A model generated the notes under the pieces. That model was given only the letters and a program-made list of their open reading frames with translations, did no database searches and was not told where the DNA came from. DNA of 48,177 nt from an uncultured Bacteroidales bacterium (lineage in GTDB: Bacteria; Bacteroidota; Bacteroidia; Bacteroidales; UBA932). Below are positions 17,387-24,420 of the stretch, one piece after another; the stretch's first letter is position 1, and each line of letters starts with the position of its first letter. Location of the stretch: positions 1 to 48,177 of the forward strand of contig CAMKRY010000005.1 in the NCBI GenBank assembly GCA_946415345.1, written 5' to 3'. A program made the translations under genes and the position numbers.

Positions 17387-17809
17387 TTAAGAATTGCGAA
17401 GAATACCAATGACCTCTTTATAAAGCTCTTTTAAATACTCAGCAAAGCTTTTGTCTATAACACAAACCTTCCAAAACTCATCGGTGCCGGTTGTCAAAAA
17501 GCGGCGATCATTCGGCGTCTTGTAGGCCGGCCACCAACGCGATTGTTTGTAACCTAGTCGAGAATAACGATTCCAAGTTTTCTCAGGGAGAACATCCCCT
17601 TCATTTACATCGTTATTTGATATTCCATAGATGTTACTGCCATCCCCTTCTGTATGGAAATGAAAAGTAGATTTCTTCTGCTCAGGAATAGACATCCTTA
17701 TGGATAGGAACTGATAGGAATAGTCTTCAGAATAAGTTATACCTTCTTCCTCACAGAATGCTCTGAGGATTGGAGAGATAGGCAACAATTCGCGCAGGAG
17801 CTGGTTTCA
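17387..17809 (-). pseudogene. C-terminal fragment, possibly of a second PD-(D/E)XK nuclease-type protein
   Basis: The open frame starts directly after a TGA at 17807-17809 and has no ATG before an internal Met; the track's start is a TTG at 17788. The readable part (133 aa from that TTG) has aromatic-rich stretches (IYGISNND, SRWWPAYKTP) and a C-terminal helix. This resembles the C-terminal region of proteins built like the intact nuclease encoded just upstream, whose own C-terminus also has a Trp-rich strand region followed by a helix. I therefore read it as the tail of a related gene that lost its nuclease part. It could also be a short gene of unknown function. Confidence 0.4.
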
Positions 17810-17829
17810 TGCTTAAAATATATAGTTTA

Positions 17830-19029
17830 CTATAAATCAGAGAAACCAGGAATGGTTTCTGTCGCTGCGATTATCTCATCAATTAGCTTTCCGATTTCGT
17901 CAATAAACTTCCCTGACAAAATATCTTCAATAGTTTGAGCATCGTAGAGCCAGCGATAAACCCCTGGTAGCCACTTTGACCCGAACGGGAAGGTCTTTCC
18001 CGTTCCATCAGGTAGAATGCTTAAAGGTATAACATTAGCACATTTGTTATTGTCATCATCTTTAATAAAAATTGCAATCCAATAATTGCTTTGTTTCGTT
18101 TCGGGCAAAATAGCGATTTCAGCATTCTTCCATTCTTTCTTTCTAAGAGAGAGCGTACTCTGTTTCGCTCCGCACAAAAAACCAGGATCAATGATTAACT
18201 CAAGATTACGGCTGGATGCAAACTTCTGGAAGTCTGCCTTAAGCTCGTTTTCTATAACAGTCTGTTTATAAGCATCCACATTGGTCAATAGCTTAGTAAC
18301 GACAGAGGGATTCTTTCTCATTATTGCAATAATCTCCTCGCTGCTGTTTTCCATATTATTAGCCAAATTAAGTATTAACGATAGATACTGTCTTAATGTT
18401 TCACGTATTAGTGGTTTATCATATGATATTGAAAGGCACTCTTTAATCCACAACTGGATTTCAGTATTATAAGCTATTGGGAAATAATGCTTCCCTGATT
18501 CTACGGTTGTATTTGCCGATTTTGATGAATAGTCACTTGCATCATGTGCATTCAAGCAAAGATAAAGAATAAGGAAATTTCCTTCTCCATACTTTTTCTT
18601 TGCATAATTATAATACCGAACAAGTTGATTCTCTTGCTCTTGAGCATATATTTTATTCTCAACGATGATTGCTTTATCGCGTTTTTTTGTCTCGATGATG
18701 ATGTCAATACGTCCACCGTTTTCTTTTTCATCTGTTAAGGGACCTATTGATCTTTCCACTTCAACTATTGCTTCTTCTGAATCAAAATCAAATTGACACA
18801 CACGATTATTAATCAATCGAAGGAAGATAGCGAGCGGTTTATTCTCAAGTCCATGAGAGCCGTCATGCCTCAACAATTCTGCAAGAAATGCCGAATGAGT
18901 TTTTGTTTCGTTTGCAGAAAGACCTAATACCTCGAAAACATTGAAGAACTCTCCTCTTAATAGTTGCTCTTTAAGCTGTATTCGTTCTTTTTCAATAACA
19001 TTCTTGATTTGTTCAAAAAATGAATTCAT
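17830..19029 (-). CDS. PD-(D/E)XK nuclease superfamily protein
   Basis: 399 aa, low GC. N-terminal helical part with THSAFLAELL (42-51), then a PD-(D/E)XK core: GGRIDI with D109, followed by IIVENK with E124 and K126, and a helix with QENQLVRYY. This layout matches the PDDEXK_4 type of restriction-like nucleases found widely in Bacteroidota. The C-terminal half is a separate domain of unknown role. The substrate is unknown; DNA is likely from the fold. No methyltransferase or helicase partner is next to it, so it is not a standard restriction system. Start is a normal ATG. Confidence 0.8.
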   Translation of the reverse strand: MNSFFEQIKNVIEKERIQLKEQLLRGEFFNVFEVLGLSANETKTHSAFLAELLRHDGSHGLENKPLAIFLRLINNRVCQFDFDSEEAIVEVERSIGPLTDEKENGGRIDIIIETKKRDKAIIVENKIYAQEQENQLVRYYNYAKKKYGEGNFLILYLCLNAHDASDYSSKSANTTVESGKHYFPIAYNTEIQLWIKECLSISYDKPLIRETLRQYLSLILNLANNMENSSEEIIAIMRKNPSVVTKLLTNVDAYKQTVIENELKADFQKFASSRNLELIIDPGFLCGAKQSTLSLRKKEWKNAEIAILPETKQSNYWIAIFIKDDDNNKCANVIPLSILPDGTGKTFPFGSKWLPGVYRWLYDAQTIEDILSGKFIDEIGKLIDEIIAATETIPGFSDL

Positions 19030-19156
19030 AGGCAGAAAAAGATAGACTTATCGGTTTGATTTATGAAATAAAGAAAGAGATTACATACTATAGGACTCAA
19101 ATATAGGAATTATTCGTAACATCTGCGACATAATGAGGATATTGTGTACAGCAAAA
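19030..19156. other. Intergenic gap before the nuclease gene
   Basis: 127 bp of AT-rich sequence between the start of the nuclease gene and the 3' end of the DnaB-like cassette. I see no clear promoter box or terminator in it. Confidence 0.5.
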
Positions 19157-20200
19157 TCAACTATTATCCGGAATTACCACCTCCGGGAAATGCTCGCGAG
19201 CTTTCTCCAAAGCAACGGCTTTGACCAGCTCGATGTCGTCGAGGTCGACGTAGTCGTCCAGGAGGTCCTCTTCACCAGACCAGCTTTGGACGGTGATTTG
19301 ATGATAGAGGGCGTCGTCTTCTGACAGTTCGTCAATTATGAGCGTCCAGCCCATGCCTTCGGCATCCAGGAACTCGAAGCACCATTCTCCCTCTGAAGCC
19401 CCCGGATACCATTCGTACATTGGCGGATCCTGTTCATTGTCCTCCCGCTCTTCGAACAAGGTCGTCGCCTTCCGGAAGTATCCCTTGTCCCCATTCCGTT
19501 CGACATTGATAACAAGCTCTCCATAGTTGTTCTCATAATAAGGGAAGCCTTTCGGCAGAATCATCTTATAATGATTGAGCACAATATCCAGGGGATGGAA
19601 GAGGATAATTTGGTCGCAGAGGTCCTCAGTTTCCGTGATGTACTGGATATCCCGGACCGTGGGCTGCCGGTGCTTCTTGAAGCCGTAATCAGATAGTTCT
19701 GAACAGACCACAATAACGATGCTCAAAGCATCTGCCAGAGACTTCAAGATACGAAGCACGCCATTCAGTTCTCTTTCACGGGAAGCGTCATCCAGCAGGC
19801 TGCCATCCACTGCCTGGACAGGCTCAATGATGACCATCTGGATGCCTTGCTGCTCAACCAGCCGGAATATCTGCTCAACGAGTCTTGCGATGGTAATGTT
19901 CGGCGTATCGTCGATATACACCGGATACACGGTCAGTTCTCGCGGAGCAACCTTGCCGTTCTTATAGGCCACGTCACCTACCTGCATTCTCATCAGCATC
20001 TCCGCTATCTTAGCACGGGTGCTCTGCAGCGCAAACAAGGCTACCGGTACTTTGTCTTTCGTTCCTTCCACAATGCAGTTTCCCAGCATATACTGCACCC
20101 GGCCGCCCCAGGAGCGCGATGCGACAAGAATCAGGTTACCGGGAGTCCAAGTCATCCCAAGAATCTCAGGACGATAATCAATCAAGTCTCTTCTATTCAT
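19157..20200 (-). CDS. Degenerate DnaB-helicase-like RecA-fold protein
   Basis: 347 aa from the ATG at 20200; the longer ORF in the track is an upstream extension in the wrong frame of the preceding gene. Residues 15-205 follow the layout of the DnaB C-terminal domain: GNLILVASRS then SWGGRVQ where helicases have a P-loop ending GKT; MVIIEPVQA at 122-130 in place of the Walker B IDYLQ block; RERELNGVLRILKSLADAL, the helix after Walker B; and VVCSELS near 164-170. The P-loop Lys and Thr are replaced (GGR), so ATP binding in the normal way is unlikely. The C-terminal 90 residues are acidic and of unknown type. Last gene of a five-gene cassette; starts 2 bp after gene 4. Confidence 0.7.
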   Translation of the reverse strand: MNRRDLIDYRPEILGMTWTPGNLILVASRSWGGRVQYMLGNCIVEGTKDKVPVALFALQSTRAKIAEMLMRMQVGDVAYKNGKVAPRELTVYPVYIDDTPNITIARLVEQIFRLVEQQGIQMVIIEPVQAVDGSLLDDASRERELNGVLRILKSLADALSIVIVVCSELSDYGFKKHRQPTVRDIQYITETEDLCDQIILFHPLDIVLNHYKMILPKGFPYYENNYGELVINVERNGDKGYFRKATTLFEEREDNEQDPPMYEWYPGASEGEWCFEFLDAEGMGWTLIIDELSEDDALYHQITVQSWSGEEDLLDDYVDLDDIELVKAVALEKAREHFPEVVIPDNS

Positions 20201-20202
20201 AG

Positions 20203-20523
20203 CTAAATGTCTTTGAATTTCGGGTTCATTTGCTTCACGGTCTCCAGAGCCTTCTCCATCAGAGCCGGATAATCTTCGTCGGTATAGTATCCGGTGATGA
20301 TCCCCGGGGTATGAACCTTCTCTTCCAGCAGGTCGACCGTATCTGGATGGTTCCACTGGAAGTTCCAATCCTCGTCGCAGTGGACCAGTTCTGCCGTCCA
20401 CGGATCTTGATGACGCCAGCGGAGATAGACGCACCAGTGGCCGCCTTCGCTGTCGATGAAGCAGTAATAGATCTGCGCCGGGCACCAATGCTCCAAGTCA
20501 ATATCCCATTTATTGAGTTCCAT
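20203..20523 (-). CDS. Small acidic Trp-rich protein of unknown function (cassette gene 4)
   Basis: 106 aa, not recognised. Rich in Trp and acidic residues (HWCPAQIYYCF, HWCVYLRWRHQDPW, DEDWNFQW), with an alternating strand-like pattern in the first 60 residues and a helix at the end (ALMEKALETVKQM). The pattern suggests a small beta-sheet domain with a C-terminal helix. Its start overlaps the end of gene 3 by 14 bp and its stop lies 2 bp before the DnaB-like gene, so the three are translated together. No signal peptide or membrane helix. Confidence 0.75.
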   Translation of the reverse strand: MELNKWDIDLEHWCPAQIYYCFIDSEGGHWCVYLRWRHQDPWTAELVHCDEDWNFQWNHPDTVDLLEEKVHTPGIITGYYTDEDYPALMEKALETVKQMNPKFKDI

Positions 20524-20845
20524 TATTGTTATTCAATTGATTAAAGTGCAAAACAGCCTCCTTGAAGGAGAAGAACTCAAGCTCTTCCGTATAGTCTTCA
20601 TAGAGGATATGACGATAAAAGTGGTCATCCCCTCGGTTGCCCATCATCTCGAATTTCAAATTGACTTTCCGGTCTTCGCCTAGTTGATATTCAAAGATGA
20701 GATCAAAAGAAAACATTTGAGGGTGGTCCTTGTATACGACCTTCACCACATGAATCTTTTCTACTTCTTCTTCAGTCAGTTCTGAGAACTCAGGTAAAGA
20801 GACTAGTAGAAGCTTCTCGTTTAAAGGGTATTTATTCATATTCAA
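20510..20845 (-). CDS. Small protein of unknown function (cassette gene 3)
   Basis: 111 aa, not recognised. Mixed alpha/beta pattern: a helix around LTEEEVEKIHV, then several strands (FSFDLIFEYQL, VNLKFEMMGN) and a C-terminal helix (FKEAVLHFNQL). No Cys cluster, membrane helix or signal. It overlaps gene 4 by 14 bp and follows gene 2 by 13 bp, so it belongs to the same operon. Cytosolic location is inferred. Confidence 0.72.
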   Translation of the reverse strand: MNMNKYPLNEKLLLVSLPEFSELTEEEVEKIHVVKVVYKDHPQMFSFDLIFEYQLGEDRKVNLKFEMMGNRGDDHFYRHILYEDYTEELEFFSFKEAVLHFNQLNNNNGTQ

Positions 20846-20858
20846 TTAGGATATTTAG

Positions 20859-21311
20859 TTAATCACTCCATGTTATCATCTTCTCCGACAGCAGGCGCCA
20901 CAGGAGCATCCAGGCCTTGTCGAAGCGGAGCTGCTGCTCTTTGCAGATAAATCTCATACAGTGATGGTCTGGGCTGGGGATGCGGGAACGATTGCGAATA
21001 TTAACCTTGTAGGGAAACTTAAACCCGATCCCGATCCGCGCGTAGTCCACTTCCCCACCCTCTGCCAAGATGATATTGATGAGCCGGACGGCCAATTCCA
21101 TCTGCTTTCCATAATAGGGGCCGTTACGGATGTATGCCCGGTTCCGGAAATACCTGGCCATCGTGGTCAGCTTCGCTTTGAGTATAAAGAGCAGGTACTC
21201 ATAGTCCCAGTCTTCGTCAAAGGCGTTGATCCATTGCCGGCGGGCCCACTCACGGTGGTTCCTCAAATCCCGCACCCTGCGGGCATGACGATGTTTCTTC
21301 GTCCTTACCAT
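20859..21311 (-). CDS. Basic protein of unknown function (cassette gene 2)
   Basis: 150 aa, strongly basic N-terminus (MVRTKKHRHARRVRDLRNHREWARRQW), which could bind nucleic acid. A helical middle (YEYLLFILKAKLTTMARYF) and a C-terminal helix (FDKAWMLLWRLLSEKM) follow. I do not recognise the family; the helical middle recalls small phage-type or plasmid proteins of Bacteroidota, but this is only an impression. It starts 3 bp after gene 1 and ends 13 bp before gene 3. Confidence 0.72.
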   Translation of the reverse strand: MVRTKKHRHARRVRDLRNHREWARRQWINAFDEDWDYEYLLFILKAKLTTMARYFRNRAYIRNGPYYGKQMELAVRLINIILAEGGEVDYARIGIGFKFPYKVNIRNRSRIPSPDHHCMRFICKEQQLRFDKAWMLLWRLLSEKMITWSD

Positions 21312-21314
21312 AGC

Positions 21315-22103
21315 TTACTCTTCTCCATTTGGTTCAATGAACGAATACCGTTTCCCATCCCGGTCAGAAAGCAGCTGGTGGGTGATCCGGACCTCGCACC
21401 AGAAGTCATTCATACGGAGCAGGTCTGGAATCGAATAATTCTTGTGCGTGCAGAGGTCGTGGACGGCATGGCAGATGCAGATGTCTTTGAACTCCTCCCT
21501 TTTCAGACACCCTTCCGCCCAGCTCTGTCCATCATCCAGGAAGTTGTCTATTCCCAGCTCCTTGGGCGACATCCCGCGGTTGTGCATTATGCTGTAAGAT
21601 ACACCGCAGGAAGCGCATTCCGGGATGGCGGATTCCTCATAATAATCATACAGGATATCCATCATGGCAGGGAAGTTGGAGCCATAAGCATTGGGCCTGT
21701 TGTAGGGATCCTTCAGATCCTCGTCGGACCAATACAGGGAGCCATCCTCGTCGTTGTAGACAAAGCGCAGCGTACCCTCGACCATGATATCGTCGTCGAA
21801 CTCATGATCATAGCCGGTCTTGAGGAGAGCCTTATACAGCCGCAGGGTTTTGTCATGCATCTTCTGCGTCAGGTCGAGCAGGCGGTCGTTCACTTTCCTG
21901 AAAACCTCCAGTTCCTCGGGCGTGGCGCGGAACATCTCGTTGAGCAGCCGACAGCGCTCGCCAAGCAGCGTATCCAGTTGCTCCTTGGTTTGCTTATCGA
22001 GGTCCTGGATGCGAGCTCCGCAATAACGGTCTTCGACGTAGTGAACCATCGAGATGATTTTCTGTTCCAGACGATGAAGTTCTTTTACTTGTTTCTTGGT
22101 CAT
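21315..22103 (-). CDS. Protein of unknown function with helical N-terminus (cassette gene 1)
   Basis: 262 aa, first gene of the cassette. The first 95 residues look like two or three long amphipathic helices (LHRLEQKIISMVHYVEDR, LDKQTKEQLDTLLGERCRLLNEM). The rest is a mixed domain with several Cys and His (IPECASCGVSY, CLKREEFKDICICHAVHDLC), which may hold a metal. No known domain recognised. The plus-strand ORF 20961-22193 across this area is a shadow: it would cut across two genes and lacks a sensible start context. Promoter and a palindromic operator lie just upstream. Confidence 0.75.
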   Translation of the reverse strand: MTKKQVKELHRLEQKIISMVHYVEDRYCGARIQDLDKQTKEQLDTLLGERCRLLNEMFRATPEELEVFRKVNDRLLDLTQKMHDKTLRLYKALLKTGYDHEFDDDIMVEGTLRFVYNDEDGSLYWSDEDLKDPYNRPNAYGSNFPAMMDILYDYYEESAIPECASCGVSYSIMHNRGMSPKELGIDNFLDDGQSWAEGCLKREEFKDICICHAVHDLCTHKNYSIPDLLRMNDFWCEVRITHQLLSDRDGKRYSFIEPNGEE

Positions 22104-22122
22104 AGCGCATCTTTGTTTGCCG

Positions 22123-22130
22123 CAAAGGTA
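22123..22130 (-). promoter_or_regulatory. -7 box of the DnaB-like cassette
   Basis: On the minus strand TACCTTTG, a full TAnnTTTG match, followed by GCGG, 19 bp before the cassette start. There is no TTTG at the usual -33 distance; instead the palindrome at 22142-22156 covers that position. Confidence 0.75.
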
Positions 22131-22141
22131 AATGATCTCTT

Positions 22142-22156
22142 TGCCAAAATGTGGCA
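22142..22156. promoter_or_regulatory. Operator-like palindrome TGCCA-N5-TGGCA, cassette promoter
   Basis: TGCCA and TGGCA separated by 5 bp, exactly 11 bp upstream of the -7 box, on the -33 position. The same site at the same spacing is found at 22722-22736 and 22873-22887. Probably bound by the WYL regulator encoded at 22930. Confidence 0.7.
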
Positions 22157-22293
22157 GTTCATTAAAAGTGCAAAAAAAGCAACCATCCCATGAGATTCCC
22201 CCAATGGAATGGCTACAGAAACTAACAGGTAATTATACGAATCTAATTCTTCAAGAGAAATCAGATTTAGTACAAATTGCCAATTCTTGACTA

Positions 22294-22680
22294 TTAAGCT
22301 AACATAAAGTCTCCAGGTTCGATATCTGCAAGATGCTCCTGCACCTTTCGAAGAATAATTACATCATCGAATGTGTCACGGTTGTCAACGTAAGCCTGGA
22401 ATGCAAGGACTTCATCTGTGAATCTGTTAATTGTAAAGAAAAGACGAGCTCTCAGATCCTCAATACTTTGCTCTCCCATGAAGGGTATCTGCGTTTGATA
22501 AAGGTCCCAAGCGGCTTCGTTTACATCACAATGGTTGAATCCCAAAGCCATAATATCCGACATCCAAATGGACAGCAGGGCGAAATTACTACGGATATTG
22601 TCAACATGATCAGTCCCAGCCAGTCTTTTTTCAAGGCTGTTGAGGATGAGTTGTTTTACTTGTGGTTCTATCTCGTACAT
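22294..22680 (-). CDS. Small helical protein of unknown function, likely in the WYL regulon
   Basis: 128 aa, not recognised. Mostly helical by pattern (VKQLILNSLEKRL, LRARLFFTINRFTDEVLAFQAYV), no signal or membrane segment. I prefer this minus-strand frame over the overlapping plus-strand ORF 22333-22818 because it has an ATG start, a -7 box and the shared palindrome directly upstream. It is divergent from the WYL gene and transcribed towards the cassette, with its own promoter. The 190 bp between its end and the cassette start contain only the cassette promoter and AT-rich sequence. Confidence 0.65.
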   Translation of the reverse strand: MYEIEPQVKQLILNSLEKRLAGTDHVDNIRSNFALLSIWMSDIMALGFNHCDVNEAAWDLYQTQIPFMGEQSIEDLRARLFFTINRFTDEVLAFQAYVDNRDTFDDVIILRKVQEHLADIEPGDFMLA

Positions 22681-22702
22681 ATGACACTAATGTTTTGTTG
22701 TG

Positions 22703-22710
22703 CAAATATC
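22703..22710 (-). promoter_or_regulatory. -7-like box of the 22294-22680 gene
   Basis: GATATTTG on the minus strand (consensus TAnnTTTG, first base differs), followed by CAC and 22 bp before the start codon. Its distance of 11 bp to the palindrome equals that in the two other promoters. Confidence 0.6.
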
Positions 22711-22721
22711 GATGGCGAAAC

Positions 22722-22736
22722 TGCCAAAGCTTGGCA
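22722..22736. promoter_or_regulatory. Operator-like palindrome TGCCA-N5-TGGCA, small-gene promoter
   Basis: The best of the three: TGCCAA-AGC-TTGGCA is perfect over 6-bp arms. It lies on the -33 position of the 22294-22680 promoter. Confidence 0.7.
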
Positions 22737-22872
22737 TCTGCTAAAGAGTTTTGTGGTTGCATCTTCTTCCAAAGGTAAGTTTTTTTTCTCGTACTTTAAC
22801 AGATCGACAGCCAAATAGTGTTTCTTTCTTGACACCGCTACAATTCATGAGAGAAGACAGAATTAATTTAGC

Positions 22873-22887
22873 TGCCACTTTTTGGCA
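22873..22887. promoter_or_regulatory. Operator-like palindrome TGCCA-N5-TGGCA, WYL promoter
   Basis: Third copy of the site, again 11 bp before a -7 box (22899). A site at the regulator's own promoter is what autoregulation predicts. It lies 137 bp from the site of the divergent small gene. Confidence 0.7.
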
Positions 22888-22898
22888 AATAATATCAC

Positions 22899-22906
22899 TA
22901 TCTTTG
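22899..22906 (+). promoter_or_regulatory. -7 box of the WYL regulator gene
   Basis: TATCTTTG, a full TAnnTTTG match, 23 bp before the ATG at 22930. It lies inside the longer ORF of the track (start 22882), which argues for the downstream start. Confidence 0.75.
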
Positions 22907-22929
22907 CAGTCGGAACAAAAGAACACGCT

Positions 22930-23844
22930 ATGGCAAAGAACTACTTCGACAGGTATGTATGGCTGATTGAGTTGATCAACCGCCGCGGACCTATATCTTT
23001 TAAGGATATCAGCTACCTTTGGTCTCGGAGCTCGGTCAACACCCTCCGGGAGAACTACCTCCCGGAAAGGACATTCCACAACCACAGGGAAGCCATCCTG
23101 GAAATATTCGGCATCGAAATCAAATGCGACCGCTCCGCCGGCTACTATATAGCCAAAGGAGCCGACGAGGAAGCCGACGATGTCCGCAAATGGCTGCTGC
23201 ACTCCCTGTCCCTGAGCAACCTGCTCAACGAGACGAAGGATATGCGGGACCGCATCCTCTTCGAGAAGATCCCTTCCTCGCAGCAGTGGCTTTCCGTCAT
23301 CGTCAATGCCATGCGGGAAAGCAAGGTCATCTCGATGACCTACCAGAGCTTCTGGAGGGACGAACCCGACACCTTCACGGCCAAGCCTTACTGCCTGAAA
23401 CTCTTTAAGCAGCGCTGGTACATGCTGGCCAAAAGCGAAGGCTATGAGGAGCCGCGAGTCTACGCCCTCGACGAGCGGATGATGGATGTAAAGACGACTG
23501 ACGAGAAATATAAACTGCCGACAAAATTCAATGCGCAGAAGTACTTCTCCGATTATTTCGGCATCATCGTCGGTACCGATTGGGAGCCTCAAGAGGTGAA
23601 GATCCGCGTGGTCAACGACCAAGTCAAGTACTTTGATACACTGCCGCTTCACGATTCCCAGATGAAGGTCCTGGAAGGATCTGACGAGGAATATACTGTC
23701 TATCGTTATCACATAGCTCCCACCTTTGATTTCAAGCAGGAACTGCTCAGCCGCGGGCCCGCCGTCGAGGTTCTTGCACCGGAGGGATTTCGGGACGAGA
23801 TCAAAGGAGACATCGCCGAGATGGCAAAGCAATATGGCCTATGA
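22930..23844 (+). CDS. WYL-domain transcriptional regulator
   Basis: 304 aa from the ATG at 22930; the track's start at 22882 lies upstream of the -7 box. N-terminal winged-helix-like part (about 1-75, FDRYVWLIELINRRGPISFKDISYLW), a WYL domain in the middle (about 130-200, with KQRWYMLAK at the WYL motif) and a C-terminal WCX-like part (VKIRVVNDQ ... GDIAEMAKQYG). WYL proteins bind a nucleic acid or nucleotide ligand and act as regulators, often of anti-phage loci. The stop overlaps the start of the exonuclease gene (ATGA), so both are made together. Probably acts on the three TGCCA-N5-TGGCA sites. Confidence 0.88.
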   Translation: MAKNYFDRYVWLIELINRRGPISFKDISYLWSRSSVNTLRENYLPERTFHNHREAILEIFGIEIKCDRSAGYYIAKGADEEADDVRKWLLHSLSLSNLLNETKDMRDRILFEKIPSSQQWLSVIVNAMRESKVISMTYQSFWRDEPDTFTAKPYCLKLFKQRWYMLAKSEGYEEPRVYALDERMMDVKTTDEKYKLPTKFNAQKYFSDYFGIIVGTDWEPQEVKIRVVNDQVKYFDTLPLHDSQMKVLEGSDEEYTVYRYHIAPTFDFKQELLSRGPAVEVLAPEGFRDEIKGDIAEMAKQYGL

Positions 23845-24335
23845 AAGACTTCGCAGCCATAGACTTCGAGACCGCCAATGAGTGCCGTTGCAGCGTATGC
23901 AGCGTCGGCGTTGTAATCGTCAGGGACGGAAAGATCGTAGACTCATTCTATAGCCTGATCCATCCAGAACCGGACTACTATCAGTGGTTCTGCCAACAGG
24001 TTCACGGCCTGTCGGAAGAAGATACCGATGACGCGCCCGTATTCCCACAAGTATGGGAAAAGATCGCGCCGATGATTGAAGGGCTACCGCTTGTCGCCCA
24101 CAATAGCACCTTCGATGAAGGATGCCTGAAAGAAGTATTCAGAGCCTATCAGATGGACTATCCCGATTACGAGTTCTACGACACTCTGTCTGCTTCCAGG
24201 GAGTATTTCGGCTACGATCTGCCGAATCACCAGTTGCCGACAGTGGCTGCCGCATGTGGCTACGACTTGACGAATCACCATCATGCACTAGCCGATGCCG
24301 AAGCGTGTGCGCATATTGCACTTCGGCTTCTTTGA
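23841..24335 (+). CDS. DEDDh 3'-5' exonuclease, copy A
   Basis: 164 aa, a minimal DnaQ/RNase T-like exonuclease domain. Catalytic residues: D8 and E10 (IDFETA), D92 (HNSTFDEG), H148 and D152 (HALADAEA), the DEDDh set. It should remove nucleotides from 3' ends of DNA or RNA; substrate unknown. Translationally coupled to the WYL gene by a 4-bp overlap, so it is probably part of the regulated system. A close paralogue, about 88% identical by my count, is encoded at 34400-34894 on the other strand. Confidence 0.9.
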   Translation: MKDFAAIDFETANECRCSVCSVGVVIVRDGKIVDSFYSLIHPEPDYYQWFCQQVHGLSEEDTDDAPVFPQVWEKIAPMIEGLPLVAHNSTFDEGCLKEVFRAYQMDYPDYEFYDTLSASREYFGYDLPNHQLPTVAAACGYDLTNHHHALADAEACAHIALRLL

Positions 24336-24420
24336 TTATACTCATGGATATTAGACATTCCTCTTAAGGGATGTGGCTACTCTCCTCTGAAACAGGGAGA
24401 GCGGCTACGGTTTTCCGGGG
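24336..24420. other. Gap between convergent exonuclease and ORF6N genes
   Basis: 85 bp. CTCTCC (24380) and GGAGAG (24396) can pair as a 6-bp stem, but no T run follows. It is a weak terminator candidate at best. Confidence 0.4.

Noticed and set aside
20961-22193. Plus-strand ORF of 410 aa
   Set aside because: It is the complement of two well-packed minus-strand genes that have starts, operon spacing and a promoter; the plus-strand version crosses gene borders.
22333-22818. Plus-strand ORF of 161 aa
   Set aside because: Overlaps the minus-strand gene 22294-22680, which has promoter and operator support; the plus ORF runs over that promoter.
22873-22910. Possible sigma-54 promoter (TGGCA ... 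TTTGC)
   Set aside because: The distance between GG and GC is about 20 bp instead of 10, and a TAnnTTTG box explains the site better.
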